A stretch of 13,228 nucleotides of DNA from Prevotella sp. UBA6429 (GCA_002437285.1 DJOV01000133.1:18255-31482); one strand, 5' to 3'; shown: positions 5,390 to 13,032, counted from the stretch's first letter. Notes: generated by a model from the sequence alone, not told the origin. Numbers and translations are program-made.

Positions 5390-5505
5390 GTCAATCCATC
5401 TCGAAAATGATATCAATGAAAGGATATTTTTTGTTAAAATGTCCCTATTTTGCTGATTTAACAAACTTTATGTGGCTTTCCGCCTCAAGTCTTGGGGATA
5501 TTTTG

Positions 5506-5513
5506 TAATTTCG
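5506..5513 (+). promoter_or_regulatory. Probable promoter of the SPOR-ruvX-def-TPR operon
   Basis: TAATTTCG is one base off TAnnTTTG, and an overlapping ATATTTTG at 5498-5505 is also one base off. Neither has a perfect -33 partner, though TTTC at 5477-5480 lies 17 nt before the second. Either would give an AT-rich leader of roughly 55-65 nt before the ATG at 5575, usual for this phylum. Confidence 0.45.
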
Positions 5514-5574
5514 CAAATTAAAGGGAAGATAATTTCCGGAAAGACATTACTAACACTTATATAATTATTAAGTT

Positions 5575-6075
5575 ATGAAGAAATATATGGCTTTGGGCGC
5601 TGCATTCTGTGTAGCCTTTGCTTTCACGGGTTGTAAATCACAGGAAAGTGCTTACAAGAAAGTATGGGAAAAGGCCCAGGCACAGGAGGAACAGAACCGT
5701 GAGCAAGCTCCTGCCCAGGAGACGGCTCCCGTCGTCACACCGCTTGTGGAGAAGTCTGCCGACCAGACAACTGTTACCAATGTTGACAATGCCACCGTGC
5801 GCACGGAGGATGTGACCGTGGTCAGCGGACCGGGCCTGAAGGCCTATAGCGTTGTTGTCGGCTCGTTCTCGCTTAAGGCCAACGCCGAGGGTATGCAAAA
5901 CACCCTCAAGCAGGGTGGCTATGATGCGCAGATCGCTTACAACTCCAGCATCAACATGTATCGTGTGGTCGCCTCAACCTATGCTGACAAGGCCAGTGCC
6001 GTGCAGAGCCGCGATGCCATCCGTGGCAGCAAGTTCAATCCCAAGAGTGACGCTTGGTTGCTCTTCAAGAAGTAA
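5575..6075 (+). CDS. SPOR-domain lipoprotein
   Basis: This is a 166-residue lipoprotein. The signal peptide MKKYMALGAAFCVAFAFTGC places the lipidated cysteine at C20. A Gln/Glu/Ala/Pro-rich low-complexity linker (about 28-80) follows, then a C-terminal SPOR domain (about 88-164) with YSVVVGSFSLKANAEGMQNT and NMYRVVASTYADKASAVQSR. SPOR domains bind denuded peptidoglycan glycans, often at division sites, so the protein probably tethers to the cell wall in the periplasm. No enzymatic domain is present. It begins a plus-strand run with ruvX 49 nt downstream and no clear terminator between them. The start is fixed by the signal peptide. Confidence 0.9.
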   Translation: MKKYMALGAAFCVAFAFTGCKSQESAYKKVWEKAQAQEEQNREQAPAQETAPVVTPLVEKSADQTTVTNVDNATVRTEDVTVVSGPGLKAYSVVVGSFSLKANAEGMQNTLKQGGYDAQIAYNSSINMYRVVASTYADKASAVQSRDAIRGSKFNPKSDAWLLFKK

Positions 6076-6124
6076 AAAACAAGTGTCGCCCGCCTTATTT
6101 GGGGCAGGTGGCTGAGGAGCATCC

Positions 6125-6541
6125 ATGCCACGCATTCTCTCCATAGACTATGGCAAGAAACGCACGGGGTTGGCCGTGACCGACCCCCTGCAGATCATTG
6201 CCAACGGACTGACGACGGTGGAGACCAAGAATCTGTTCGATTTCCTCTCGCAATATGTGAAAAAAGAGGAAGTCGAGCGGATTGTCATTGGCAAACCAAC
6301 GCAACCCAATGGCCAACCTTCGGAAAATCTGGCCAGGGTGGAGAACTTCGTCAATCGTTGGCGAAAGGTGTGCCCTGCCATCCCCATTGAGTTTTATGAT
6401 GAGCGTTTCACCTCCGTGCTTGCCCATCGCGCCATGATAGACGGTGGTGTGAAGAAGAAGGAACGACGCGAAAACAAAGGTCTTGTCGATGAGATCTCGG
6501 CAACGATCATACTTCAGGATTACATGAATTCCAAGAAATGA
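6125..6541 (+). CDS. ruvX: RuvX/YqgF-family putative Holliday junction resolvase
   Basis: This 138-residue protein has the RNase H-like YqgF fold. Acidic active-site positions are visible in SIDYGKKRTGLAV (D8), FYDERFTS (E93) and VDEISATIILQ (D122), together with the conserved VIGKP strand. The family is annotated as a Holliday junction resolvase, but E. coli YqgF is better supported as a nuclease in 16S rRNA 5' maturation, which would suit the translation genes around it. The stop overlaps the def start in ATGA, a sign of translational coupling. Length and motifs are complete. Confidence 0.95.
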   Translation: MPRILSIDYGKKRTGLAVTDPLQIIANGLTTVETKNLFDFLSQYVKKEEVERIVIGKPTQPNGQPSENLARVENFVNRWRKVCPAIPIEFYDERFTSVLAHRAMIDGGVKKKERRENKGLVDEISATIILQDYMNSKK

Positions 6542-7101
6542 TATTACCCATTTACACTTATGGACAACCTGTCTTGAGAAAGGTTGCCCAGGATGTCGCA
6601 GTGGACGACCCAACGCTGAAGACGTTTATTGCCGACATGTTTGAGACCCTTGACGCTTCAGAGGGCGTGGGTCTCGCTGCCCCCCAGGTGGGCAAGGCAC
6701 TGCGTGTCGTGGTCATTGACCTTGATGTGCTGAAGGACGATATGCCCGAGTATGCCGGCTTCCGCCACGCCTATGTCAACGCTCATATTGTGGAGTATGA
6801 CGAGAAGTCGAAGAAGGAGTCGATGGATGAGGGGTGCCTGTCCATTCCGGGGCTTCACGAGAGCGTCACCCGTCCCACGCGCATCCATGTGACGTACCTT
6901 GACGAGCAACTCGCTCCCCATGATGAGTGGGTGGATGGCTACCTGGCTCGTGTCATGCAACATGAGTTTGATCATCTGGAGGGTGTGATGTATGTCGATC
7001 GCTTGTCGGCCTTCCGCAAGCAGATGATCAACAGCAAACTGCGCGCCATCGCACAAGGCAAGTTCCGTTGTGCCTATCGTGTGAAGGCTCCGAGGCGCTA
7101 A
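6538..7101 (+). CDS. def: Peptide deformylase
   Basis: This enzyme removes the formyl group from the N-terminal methionine of nascent proteins. All three signature motifs are present: GVGLAAPQ (43-50), EGCLS (98-102) and HEFDH (142-146). C100, H142 and H146 bind the metal and E143 is the catalytic base. At 187 residues it is of normal length with a short basic C-terminus (RVKAPRR). It overlaps ruvX by 4 nt and lies 36 nt ahead of the TPR gene, so it is inside the operon. No methionyl-tRNA formyltransferase gene is in the window. Confidence 0.97.
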   Translation: MILPIYTYGQPVLRKVAQDVAVDDPTLKTFIADMFETLDASEGVGLAAPQVGKALRVVVIDLDVLKDDMPEYAGFRHAYVNAHIVEYDEKSKKESMDEGCLSIPGLHESVTRPTRIHVTYLDEQLAPHDEWVDGYLARVMQHEFDHLEGVMYVDRLSAFRKQMINSKLRAIAQGKFRCAYRVKAPRR

Positions 7102-7137
7102 CGCACCCATAGTCCCCACTGTCAAGATGATGCTGTC

Positions 7138-9117
7138 ATGAAGCGTGTGATTGTCCCCATGTTCTTGGCTTTGCTCTTCGGCGGCAAAGCCAAGGCGCAA
7201 TACAATGTGGATCGCCTGATTACCAGTGGTGAGGTGGCGTTGCACTATGAGGACTACGTGCTTTCCATACAGTATTTCAATAAGGTGTTGGCCCTTAAGC
7301 CATACCTTTGGTTGCCATGGTACGACCGTGCCACGGCCAAGTTTTACCTGGAAGACTTTGTAGGCGCCGAACAGGATGCCTCCAAAGCCATCTCGCTCAA
7401 TCCTTACATTGAACAGTTGTTTGATTTGCGTGCCATCTCCCGCATCCGCCAGGAAAAGTATGAGGATGCCATTGCCGACTATGGGCGTGCCATCAAGCTA
7501 AATCCCAATGTGTCAAGTTTTTGGCTCAATCGAGCCATTTGCCGTTACAACGCCAAAGATTACGACCAAGCGCTGCTTGACGCTGACACCATCATCTCCA
7601 GGTGGTCGCAGACAGCCACGGCCTATTCGCTGAAGGCTGAGATCTACTTGGAGAAAAAAGACACTACTACGGCTGACCACTGGCTTAGCCGTAGTCTGCA
7701 ACAGGACCCCTACAACGCCGACGCGTGGTCAACGCGCTCGTTTATTGCCTTGAACCGCCATCAGTGGCGCGCTGCCGACTCTTGTCTCACGGAGGTGATA
7801 CATCTGCGCCCCAAAGTGGCGGGCAACTATGTGAATCGTGCCTTGGCCCGACTCAACGTGAACAATCTCCGGGGGGCTATGGCCGATTATGACATGGCCA
7901 TTGACCTTGACCCCAACAACTTCTTGGCCCATTACAATCGCGGCCTGCTCCGTGTGCAGTTGGGTGACGACAACCGCGCCATCAGCGATTTCGACTTCGT
8001 CATCAAGATGGAGCCGCAAAACTTCATGGCCATTTATAACCGTGCCCTGCTCCACGACAAGGTGGGCAACCTGCGTGCTGCCATTCGTGACTACACGCTG
8101 GTTATCAACCAGTTTCCAAACTTTTGGACAGGACTTAACCTGCGCGCCCGTGCCTACCGCAAGTTGGGCATGACAGCCAAGGCTGAACTTGACGAATTCC
8201 GCATCTTCAAGGCTCAGATGGACAAGCATATCGGTATACAGCAACGATGGAGCCGATCGAAGCTGCGAAACGTGCGCAAGCGTTCGGAAGTGGATTTGGG
8301 CAAGTACAATGACATTGTGGTCGAGGACAAACCGCGTGTGGAGCATGAGTACAATAGCGACTACCGTGGAGCCGTCCAGAACCGTGAGGTGGAGATTGCC
8401 TTCTTGCCGATGTTCCAGTTGTCATACTTCACTTATGGTAACGGTGTGCGCGATTACCAGGCTTATGACGCCAGCGTCGAACAGTTCAACCGCACGCGCG
8501 AACCACTGCGCAAGTTGCACGTGACTTGCAACCAGGGGCGTGAAAAGTTGACTGACGCACAGTCGCGTGAGACATTCCAACTCATTGATGCGCTGACGGC
8601 TGGCATTGGCGAAGAGACTGACCGCTCGGCACGTGCGGCCCTGCTTTTGCAGCGCGCGGTGGCCTATGCCGAGGCGCAAAACTATGCCGACGCCATTGCC
8701 GACCTTGACGATTATCTCGCCGTGGACACCGCGTCGGTTGCCGGTCGTTGGGAACGAGCTGTCTGCCAGGCGTTGCTCAACAGTTATGACGCATCGCGAG
8801 GACAGAATGTCAGTATGAAGGCCGCACAGGTGGAGGGCGACTTTGCTGAGGCAATCAAGGCCTCACCTGCCAATGCTTACCTTTTTTATAATAGGGGAAC
8901 GCTTTTCGCGACAGCCAGGAATTACGCGCGCGCCATCGATGACTATTCGCGCGCCATCGAGATAGACCCGCGTTTTGCGGAGGCTTACTTCAATCGGGGC
9001 TTGGCGCGTTGCTATTCGGGCGATGTGAAGGAAGGATTGAGCGACTTCAGCAAGGCGGGTGAGCTGGGCATCTACAACGCTTATGCAGTAGGTAAGCAGC
9101 TGTCGCGCAAGAAGTGA
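7138..9117 (+). CDS. Exported tetratricopeptide-repeat protein
   Basis: This 659-residue secreted TPR protein has a cleavable signal peptide, MKRVIVPMFLALLFGGKAKA, with the signal peptidase I site AKA-Q after residue 20. About ten TPR units fill residues 25-365, for example YEDAIADYGRAIKLNPN and LRGAMADYDMAIDLDPNN. A non-TPR linker of roughly 130 residues (about 366-495) is rich in Arg, Glu and aromatics. Three or so further TPR units (about 500-650) include YARAIDDYSRAIEIDPRFAE. It is probably a periplasmic scaffold for protein-protein contacts; no catalytic motif is visible. It is 36 nt after def, and its place between def and thrS is, as I recall, conserved in Bacteroidales, but no function is known to me. 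Confidence 0.92.
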   Translation: MKRVIVPMFLALLFGGKAKAQYNVDRLITSGEVALHYEDYVLSIQYFNKVLALKPYLWLPWYDRATAKFYLEDFVGAEQDASKAISLNPYIEQLFDLRAISRIRQEKYEDAIADYGRAIKLNPNVSSFWLNRAICRYNAKDYDQALLDADTIISRWSQTATAYSLKAEIYLEKKDTTTADHWLSRSLQQDPYNADAWSTRSFIALNRHQWRAADSCLTEVIHLRPKVAGNYVNRALARLNVNNLRGAMADYDMAIDLDPNNFLAHYNRGLLRVQLGDDNRAISDFDFVIKMEPQNFMAIYNRALLHDKVGNLRAAIRDYTLVINQFPNFWTGLNLRARAYRKLGMTAKAELDEFRIFKAQMDKHIGIQQRWSRSKLRNVRKRSEVDLGKYNDIVVEDKPRVEHEYNSDYRGAVQNREVEIAFLPMFQLSYFTYGNGVRDYQAYDASVEQFNRTREPLRKLHVTCNQGREKLTDAQSRETFQLIDALTAGIGEETDRSARAALLLQRAVAYAEAQNYADAIADLDDYLAVDTASVAGRWERAVCQALLNSYDASRGQNVSMKAAQVEGDFAEAIKASPANAYLFYNRGTLFATARNYARAIDDYSRAIEIDPRFAEAYFNRGLARCYSGDVKEGLSDFSKAGELGIYNAYAVGKQLSRKK

Positions 9118-9119
9118 GC

Positions 9120-9148
9120 GGCGGTGATGTGCGTCGGGTTACCCCGCC
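9120..9148 (+). terminator. Possible terminator after the TPR gene
   Basis: GGCGG (9120-9124) and CCGCC (9144-9148) can pair, and an alternative inner hairpin GGG-TTA-CCC is available. ATCTTTCTTTAT follows, T-rich but not a clean T-run. It begins 3 nt after the TPR stop codon, where an operon end is expected because thrS has its own promoter. Confidence 0.35.
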
Positions 9149-9156
9149 ATCTTTCT

Positions 9157-9264
9157 TTATAGTAGGCCGTCCTTGTTGAATGAGTAGAAAATGATCTCGT
9201 GGGGGAGCAGCTTGTCTTTTTGTTTTCGCGTGATTCCACATTCCCATTTGTTTTCATAACCCAT
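9157..9264 (-). pseudogene. Possible gene remnant or 35-codon ORF
   Basis: On the minus strand this frame reads from ATG 9264 to TAA 9157 and includes KWECGITRKQKDKLLPHEII and FYSFNKDGLL. It looks more like real protein sequence than the frames around it. Just upstream a different frame reads FEECLKDYISCFSPMHNG before a stop, so the two pieces could be the C-terminal end of one gene broken by a frameshift. I do not recognise the protein, saw no promoter, and the stretch is short enough to be chance. Confidence 0.25.
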
Positions 9265-9367
9265 TGTGCATGGGTGAGAAGCAGGAGATGTAGTCCTTGA
9301 GACATTCTTCGAAAGTCCTCGCCTAAAGTGAAGTTATGCTAAACTCTTGAAAATAAAGTGGGAATTG

Positions 9368-9399
9368 TTGTCGTGTTAGGAAAATATGTATTACTTTTG
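9368..9399 (+). promoter_or_regulatory. thrS promoter
   Basis: TTG (9368-9370, within TTGTTG) and TACTTTTG (9392-9399) form a -33/-7 pair with a 21-nt spacer, an exact TAnnTTTG match. Transcription would start near 9406, giving a leader of about 23 nt. That is too short for a leader-based control element. Confidence 0.72.
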
Positions 9400-9428
9400 C
9401 GGTGATTTAAATAAAACTAATTTGTATC

Positions 9429-11375
9429 ATGGTTAAAATCACATTCCCGGATGGTTCTGTGCGTGAATACGAACAGGGCGTAACCGGACTTCAAATCGCA
9501 GAGAGCATCTCGCCGGCTCTCGCCCGTGACGTTGTATGTTGTGGGATCAATGGTGAGACAACCGAGCTGAACCGTCCCATCAATGAGGACAGCACCATCC
9601 AACTTTACAAGTTTGATGATGAGGAAGGCAAGCATACCTTCTGGCACACTTCAGCGCACCTCTTGGCCGAGGCGTTGCAGGAGCTCTATCCAGGTGTGCA
9701 GTTCGGATTCGGACCCGCCGTGGAAAATGGCTTCTTCTATGATGTGATGCCTGCCGAGGGGCAGACCATCTCTGAGAACGACTTCCCGAAAATCGAGGCC
9801 AAGATGAAGGAACTGGCCAAGAAAAACGAACCCGTCGTGCGCCGCGAGGTGCCCAAGGCTGAGGCGCTCAAGGAGTTTGAGGCCGCAGGCCAGCAATACA
9901 AGGTGGAACACATCGCGCAAGACCTTGAGGATGGCACGATCACCACATACACTCAGGGCAATTTCACAGACCTTTGCCGTGGCCCGCACTTGTTGTCGAC
10001 AGGCGCCATCAAGGCCATCAAGATCACCAGCGTGGCTGGTGCCTTCTGGCGTGGCGACGCCAAGCGTGAGCAGATGACGCGCATCTATGGCATCTCCTTC
10101 CCGAAGAAGAAGATGCTCGATGAGTATCTCGTGATGCTCGAAGAGGCCAAGAAGCGCGACCACCGCAAGATTGGCAAGGAGATGGAGCTCTTCATGTTCT
10201 CCGATCGCGTCGGAAAGGGATTGCCTATCTGGTTGCCGAAAGGCACCCAGCTCCGCCTGCGCTTGCAGGAACTGTTGCGCCGCGTGCTGAAGCCTTACAA
10301 CTATCAGGAGGTCATCACGCCGGGTATCGGGTCTAAGAACCTCTACATCACCAGCGGCCACTGGGCTCATTATGGCAAGGACGCGTTCCAGCCCATCGAG
10401 ACGCCGGAGGAGGATGAAATTTACATGCTTAAACCCATGAACTGCCCTCACCACTGTGAGGTCTATGCCCGTAAGCCTCGCTCTTACAAGGATCTGCCGT
10501 TGCGTATCGCTGAGTTTGGAACGGTTTTCCGTTATGAGAAGAGTGGTGAACTGCACGGACTGACCCGTGTACGCACGTTCACGCAGGACGATGCTCATAT
10601 CTTTGTACGCCCCGACCAGGTGAAGGCGGAGTTTGAATCGGTGATTGACATCATCCAGACTGTTTTCCGTACGTTCGGCTTTGACAATTATGAGGCACAG
10701 ATTTCACTCCGCGATCCCAAGGACACCGAGAAGTATATCGGTTCTGACGAGATTTGGGAGGAGAGCCAAAACGCCATCCGCGAGGCCTGCAAGGAAAAGG
10801 GTCTCCAAGCCCGTGAGGTGGAAGGTGAGGCAGCCTTCTATGGTCCTAAGCTCGACTTTATGGTGAAGGATGCCATTGGCCGCCGCTGGCAGCTTGGCAC
10901 CATTCAGGTAGACTACAACTTGCCGCAGCGCTTCCATTTGGAGTATACCGCTGAGGACAATTCCAAGAAGACTCCCGTGATGATTCACCGTGCGCCGTTT
11001 GGATCGCTTGAACGTTTCACTGCTGTGCTCATCGAGCATACAGCTGGCCATTTCCCCTTGTGGCTCACGCCCGACCAGGTGGCCATTCTGCCCATTTCGG
11101 AGAAGTACAACGACTACGCCAAGAAAGTCAAAGCCTATTTCGACGAGCAGGATGTGCGTGCTTACATCGACGACCGCAATGAGAAAATCGGTCGTAAGAT
11201 TCGTGACAATGAGCTGAAGCGCGTACCCTACATGTTGATTGTTGGCGAGAAGGAGGCTGCCGAAGGCCTTGTTTCCATGCGTGTGCAGGGTGGCGGCGAG
11301 CAGGCCACCATGAAGATGGAAGACTTCGCCCAGCGCATCAAGGATGAGGTGGCTGAGCAACTGAAAAATATCTAA
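9429..11375 (+). CDS. thrS: Threonine--tRNA ligase
   Basis: This class II synthetase charges tRNA-Thr and clears mischarged Ser-tRNA-Thr. At 648 residues it is full length. Domains in order: an N-terminal TGS domain (1-62), the editing domain with HTSAH (H73, H77) and CRGPH (C183, H187), the catalytic core (about 250-540), and the anticodon-binding domain (about 545-640). The zinc ligands that recognise threonine are C339 (MNCPHHC), H390 (DDAH) and H520 (IHRAPFG). FGTVFRYEKSGELHGLTRVR is motif 2. All key residues are present, so both charging and editing should work. It has its own promoter and terminator and is transcribed apart from infC. The start ATG gives the normal TGS beginning, MVKITFPDGS. 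Confidence 0.98.
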   Translation: MVKITFPDGSVREYEQGVTGLQIAESISPALARDVVCCGINGETTELNRPINEDSTIQLYKFDDEEGKHTFWHTSAHLLAEALQELYPGVQFGFGPAVENGFFYDVMPAEGQTISENDFPKIEAKMKELAKKNEPVVRREVPKAEALKEFEAAGQQYKVEHIAQDLEDGTITTYTQGNFTDLCRGPHLLSTGAIKAIKITSVAGAFWRGDAKREQMTRIYGISFPKKKMLDEYLVMLEEAKKRDHRKIGKEMELFMFSDRVGKGLPIWLPKGTQLRLRLQELLRRVLKPYNYQEVITPGIGSKNLYITSGHWAHYGKDAFQPIETPEEDEIYMLKPMNCPHHCEVYARKPRSYKDLPLRIAEFGTVFRYEKSGELHGLTRVRTFTQDDAHIFVRPDQVKAEFESVIDIIQTVFRTFGFDNYEAQISLRDPKDTEKYIGSDEIWEESQNAIREACKEKGLQAREVEGEAAFYGPKLDFMVKDAIGRRWQLGTIQVDYNLPQRFHLEYTAEDNSKKTPVMIHRAPFGSLERFTAVLIEHTAGHFPLWLTPDQVAILPISEKYNDYAKKVKAYFDEQDVRAYIDDRNEKIGRKIRDNELKRVPYMLIVGEKEAAEGLVSMRVQGGGEQATMKMEDFAQRIKDEVAEQLKNI

Positions 11376-11426
11376 GCCTTTTTCAAGGGTGCTCGTTTGT
11401 GAAAAGAATTTCAAGTCCCTTTCATG

Positions 11427-11449
11427 TCGCAAAGCCGTAGGCTTGGCGA
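11427..11449 (+). other. Compact hairpin in the thrS 3' region
   Basis: TCGC, a mismatch, AAGCC, loop GTA, GGCTT, a mismatch and GCGA form a nearly perfect 9-bp hairpin about 50 nt after the thrS stop. No T-run follows, so it is not a terminator by itself. It could protect the 3' end or be a processing site; its role is unknown. Confidence 0.4.
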
Positions 11450-11496
11450 GTATGGTGGAAAGAAATATACGAGCCCATTGACCAGGCGGAACTTAT

Positions 11497-11539
11497 AAGG
11501 CGGAGGTGACAAGCCGTGTGTGCTTGTGGCTTCCGCCTT
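11497..11539 (+). terminator. thrS terminator
   Basis: AAGGCGGA (11497-11504) and TCCGCCTT (11532-11539) pair perfectly. Inside, ACAAGC and GCTTGT pair after a small internal loop. A T-rich tail (TTCGCTTTCTTTTCTT) follows. With A residues on its 5' side it may also act on the other strand. It cleanly separates thrS from infC. Confidence 0.8.
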
Positions 11540-11590
11540 TTCGCTTTCTTTTCTTGGCACACTTTTCTTTTGAATTTTATTACGTAAAGT

Positions 11591-11622
11591 TTTGGAAGTA
11601 TCGATACTTTTTAGTAATTTTG
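11591..11622 (+). promoter_or_regulatory. Promoter of infC-rpmI-rplT
   Basis: TTTG (11591-11594) and TAATTTTG (11615-11622) are separated by 20 nt, the best full match to the Bacteroidetes promoter consensus among the gene promoters here. A start near 11629 would give a leader of about 47 nt before the infC ATG. Strong consensus fits the high demand for ribosomal proteins. Confidence 0.8.
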
Positions 11623-11675
11623 CACGCTGAATTGGGGAAGTTATGCCCTTTCGATACAGAATTTAAAATAGTTGA

Positions 11676-12374
11676 ATGAAGAAAGACAACAACAAAATGA
11701 AGAATCAGTACCGCGTCAACGGCCAAATCCGCGTGCGGGAAGTTCGTGTGGTTAGCGACGGTGGCTCCGAAGTGATGCCCACCCGTCAAGCTTTGGATCT
11801 GGCTCGCCAGCAGGGTGTGGACCTGGTGGAGATCTCTCCCAATGCGCAGCCTCCTGTTTGTCGTATCATCGACTATAGCAAGTTCCTGTATCAGCAGAAG
11901 AAGCGGCAAAAGGAAATGAAACAGAAGCAGGTGAAGGTGGAGGTTAAGGAAATTCGTTTCGGACCTCAAACCGATGACCATGACTACCAATTCAAGCTGA
12001 AGCATGCCCAGGAGTTCTTGGAAGAGGGCAACAAGGTGAGAGCCTATGTGTTTTTCCGTGGACGTTCCATCCTTTTCAAGGAGCAGGGAGAGGTGTTGCT
12101 GCTGCGTTTTGCCAATGACCTTGAGGAGTATGCCAAGGTGGAGCAGTTGCCCCGCTTGGAGGGTAAGAAGATGTTTCTTTTCCTCGCTCCTAAGAAGGCG
12201 GGTGTGGCCAAGCAGAGTCAGCAGAAGCGTGACCGCCTTGCCGCTGAAGCCGCTGCCAAGGAGGAAAATGCGCAAAAGGCCGCTGAGAAGGCAGAGAAGA
12301 ATGGCCTGCTGGCCAATGCCAAGGGTGGCGATGCCTTGAAGAAGTTGGTCGAAAGCGACAACTCACAAGAGTGA
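11676..12374 (+). CDS. infC: Translation initiation factor IF-3
   Basis: IF-3 binds the 30S subunit, keeps it apart from 50S and checks the start codon and initiator tRNA. The N-terminal domain (about 10-80) contains YRVNGQIR, VDLVEISPNAQPPVCRIIDY and FLYQQKKRQKE. The C-terminal domain (about 86-175) contains EIRFGPQTDDHDYQFKLKHA, VFFRGRSILFKEQG and FANDLEEYAKVEQLP. At 232 residues it exceeds the usual ~180 because of an Ala/Lys/Glu-rich, probably disordered or helical tail (about 178-232). The start is an ordinary ATG, not the AUU used for autoregulation in E. coli. A second ATG at 11697 (MKNQYR) is an alternative start that would remove seven residues. It heads the operon with rpmI and rplT. 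Confidence 0.96.
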   Translation: MKKDNNKMKNQYRVNGQIRVREVRVVSDGGSEVMPTRQALDLARQQGVDLVEISPNAQPPVCRIIDYSKFLYQQKKRQKEMKQKQVKVEVKEIRFGPQTDDHDYQFKLKHAQEFLEEGNKVRAYVFFRGRSILFKEQGEVLLLRFANDLEEYAKVEQLPRLEGKKMFLFLAPKKAGVAKQSQQKRDRLAAEAAAKEENAQKAAEKAEKNGLLANAKGGDALKKLVESDNSQE

Positions 12375-12383
12375 AAAGACTGA

Positions 12384-12412
12384 GTGGTACCGCCAGGTAT
12401 ATGCGTTGCCAC
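12384..12412 (+). promoter_or_regulatory. Hairpin between infC and rpmI, possible L20 control site or attenuator
   Basis: GTGGTACCGC (12384-12393) and GCGTTGCCAC (12403-12412) pair with one mismatch and one wobble around a nine-base loop. CTTTTATAATAATCATTTT follows. It lies in the 71-nt gap between infC and rpmI. In E. coli and Bacillus L20 represses this operon by binding mRNA structures, in E. coli close to this spot. The position is suggestive, but I do not see a match to the known L20-binding sequence. It could equally be a partial terminator. Confidence 0.4.
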
Positions 12413-12445
12413 CTTTTATAATAATCATTTTAACAACAACAAAAA

Positions 12446-12643
12446 ATGCCAAAAGTTAAGACTAACTCCGGTGCGAAGAAGAGATTCACATTCACCGCAA
12501 CCGGTAAGATCAAGCGTCGTCACGCTTACCACAGTCACATTCTGACTAAGAAGACAAAGAAGCAGAAGAGAAACCTCGACCACGTGACATTGGTCGACCG
12601 TAACAACCTGAAGCAGGTGCGTGATCTGCTCAATCTGCGTTAA
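12446..12643 (+). CDS. rpmI: Large ribosomal subunit protein bL35
   Basis: This 65-residue ribosomal protein begins MPKVKTNSGAKKRFTFTATG, the family signature, and continues with the basic stretch KIKRRHAYHSHILTKKTKKQ, which includes the conserved HILTKK. It is a structural protein of the 50S subunit. Length and start are normal. It follows infC by 71 nt and precedes rplT by 44 nt, in the order infC-rpmI-rplT shared by most bacteria. Confidence 0.98.
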   Translation: MPKVKTNSGAKKRFTFTATGKIKRRHAYHSHILTKKTKKQKRNLDHVTLVDRNNLKQVRDLLNLR

Positions 12644-12687
12644 TCACTCATTTCACTTTTTAGTCGAACGTTTAAAGAAGAAAAATT

Positions 12688-13032
12688 ATGCCAAGATCAG
12701 TAAATCACGTAGCTTCTAAAGCAAAGAGAACACGTATTCTGAAGCTCACGAAGGGCTATTTCGGTGCCCGTAAGAATGTTTGGACGGTTGCCAAGAACAC
12801 ATGGGAGAAGGGCTTGACCTATGCCTATCGTGATCGTCGCAATAAGAAGCGCAACTTCCGCGCTCTGTGGATTCAGCGTATCAACGCTGCCGCCCGTCTG
12901 CAGGACATGAGCTACAGCCAGCTCATGGGTGCTCTTCACAAGGCTGGCATCGAGATCAACCGTAAGGTGCTCGCTGACCTCGCCGTCAACAACCCTGAGG
13001 CTTTCAAGGCCATCGTGGACAAGGTGAAGTAA
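12688..13032 (+). CDS. rplT: Large ribosomal subunit protein bL20
   Basis: This 114-residue protein binds 23S rRNA early in 50S assembly and is the autogenous repressor of this operon in E. coli and Bacillus. It begins MPRSVNHVASKAKRTRILKL and shows the family motifs GYFGARKNVWTVAKN, YAYRDRRNKKRNFRALWIQR and INAAARLQDMSYSQLM. The C-terminal domain (about 60-114) that contacts the operator mRNA in E. coli is complete. It is the last gene of the operon, with a strong terminator 26 nt after its stop. Confidence 0.98.
   Translation: MPRSVNHVASKAKRTRILKLTKGYFGARKNVWTVAKNTWEKGLTYAYRDRRNKKRNFRALWIQRINAAARLQDMSYSQLMGALHKAGIEINRKVLADLAVNNPEAFKAIVDKVK

Larger units (their letters stand above)
9118..9428. 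other. 311-nt intergenic region before thrS
   Basis: From left to right it holds a hairpin just after the TPR stop (9120-9148), a possible minus-strand 35-codon ORF or gene remnant (9157-9264), and the thrS promoter (9368-9399). It also contains the short inverted repeat ACCCAT/ATGGGT around 9259-9275. No T-box or other known riboswitch pattern was recognised ahead of thrS. Confidence 0.7.
11376..11675. other. 300-nt intergenic region between thrS and infC
   Basis: It holds a compact hairpin in the thrS 3' region (11427-11449), a strong terminator (11497-11539) and the infC promoter (11591-11622). The predicted infC leader is only about 47 nt, which leaves no room for a long L20-type leader of the Bacillus kind before infC. 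No ORF looks real. Confidence 0.75.

Noticed and set aside
9118..9428. T-box or other riboswitch for thrS
   Set aside because: The predicted leader is about 23 nt and contains no T-box sequence; this control is not typical of Bacteroidetes.
9651..10598. 315-codon minus-strand frame opposite thrS
   Set aside because: It is a shadow of thrS, whose motifs are complete on the plus strand.
11376..11500. tRNA gene in the thrS-infC gap
   Set aside because: Hairpins are present, but there is no cloverleaf, no T-loop GTTCRA motif and no acceptor stem of 7 bp.
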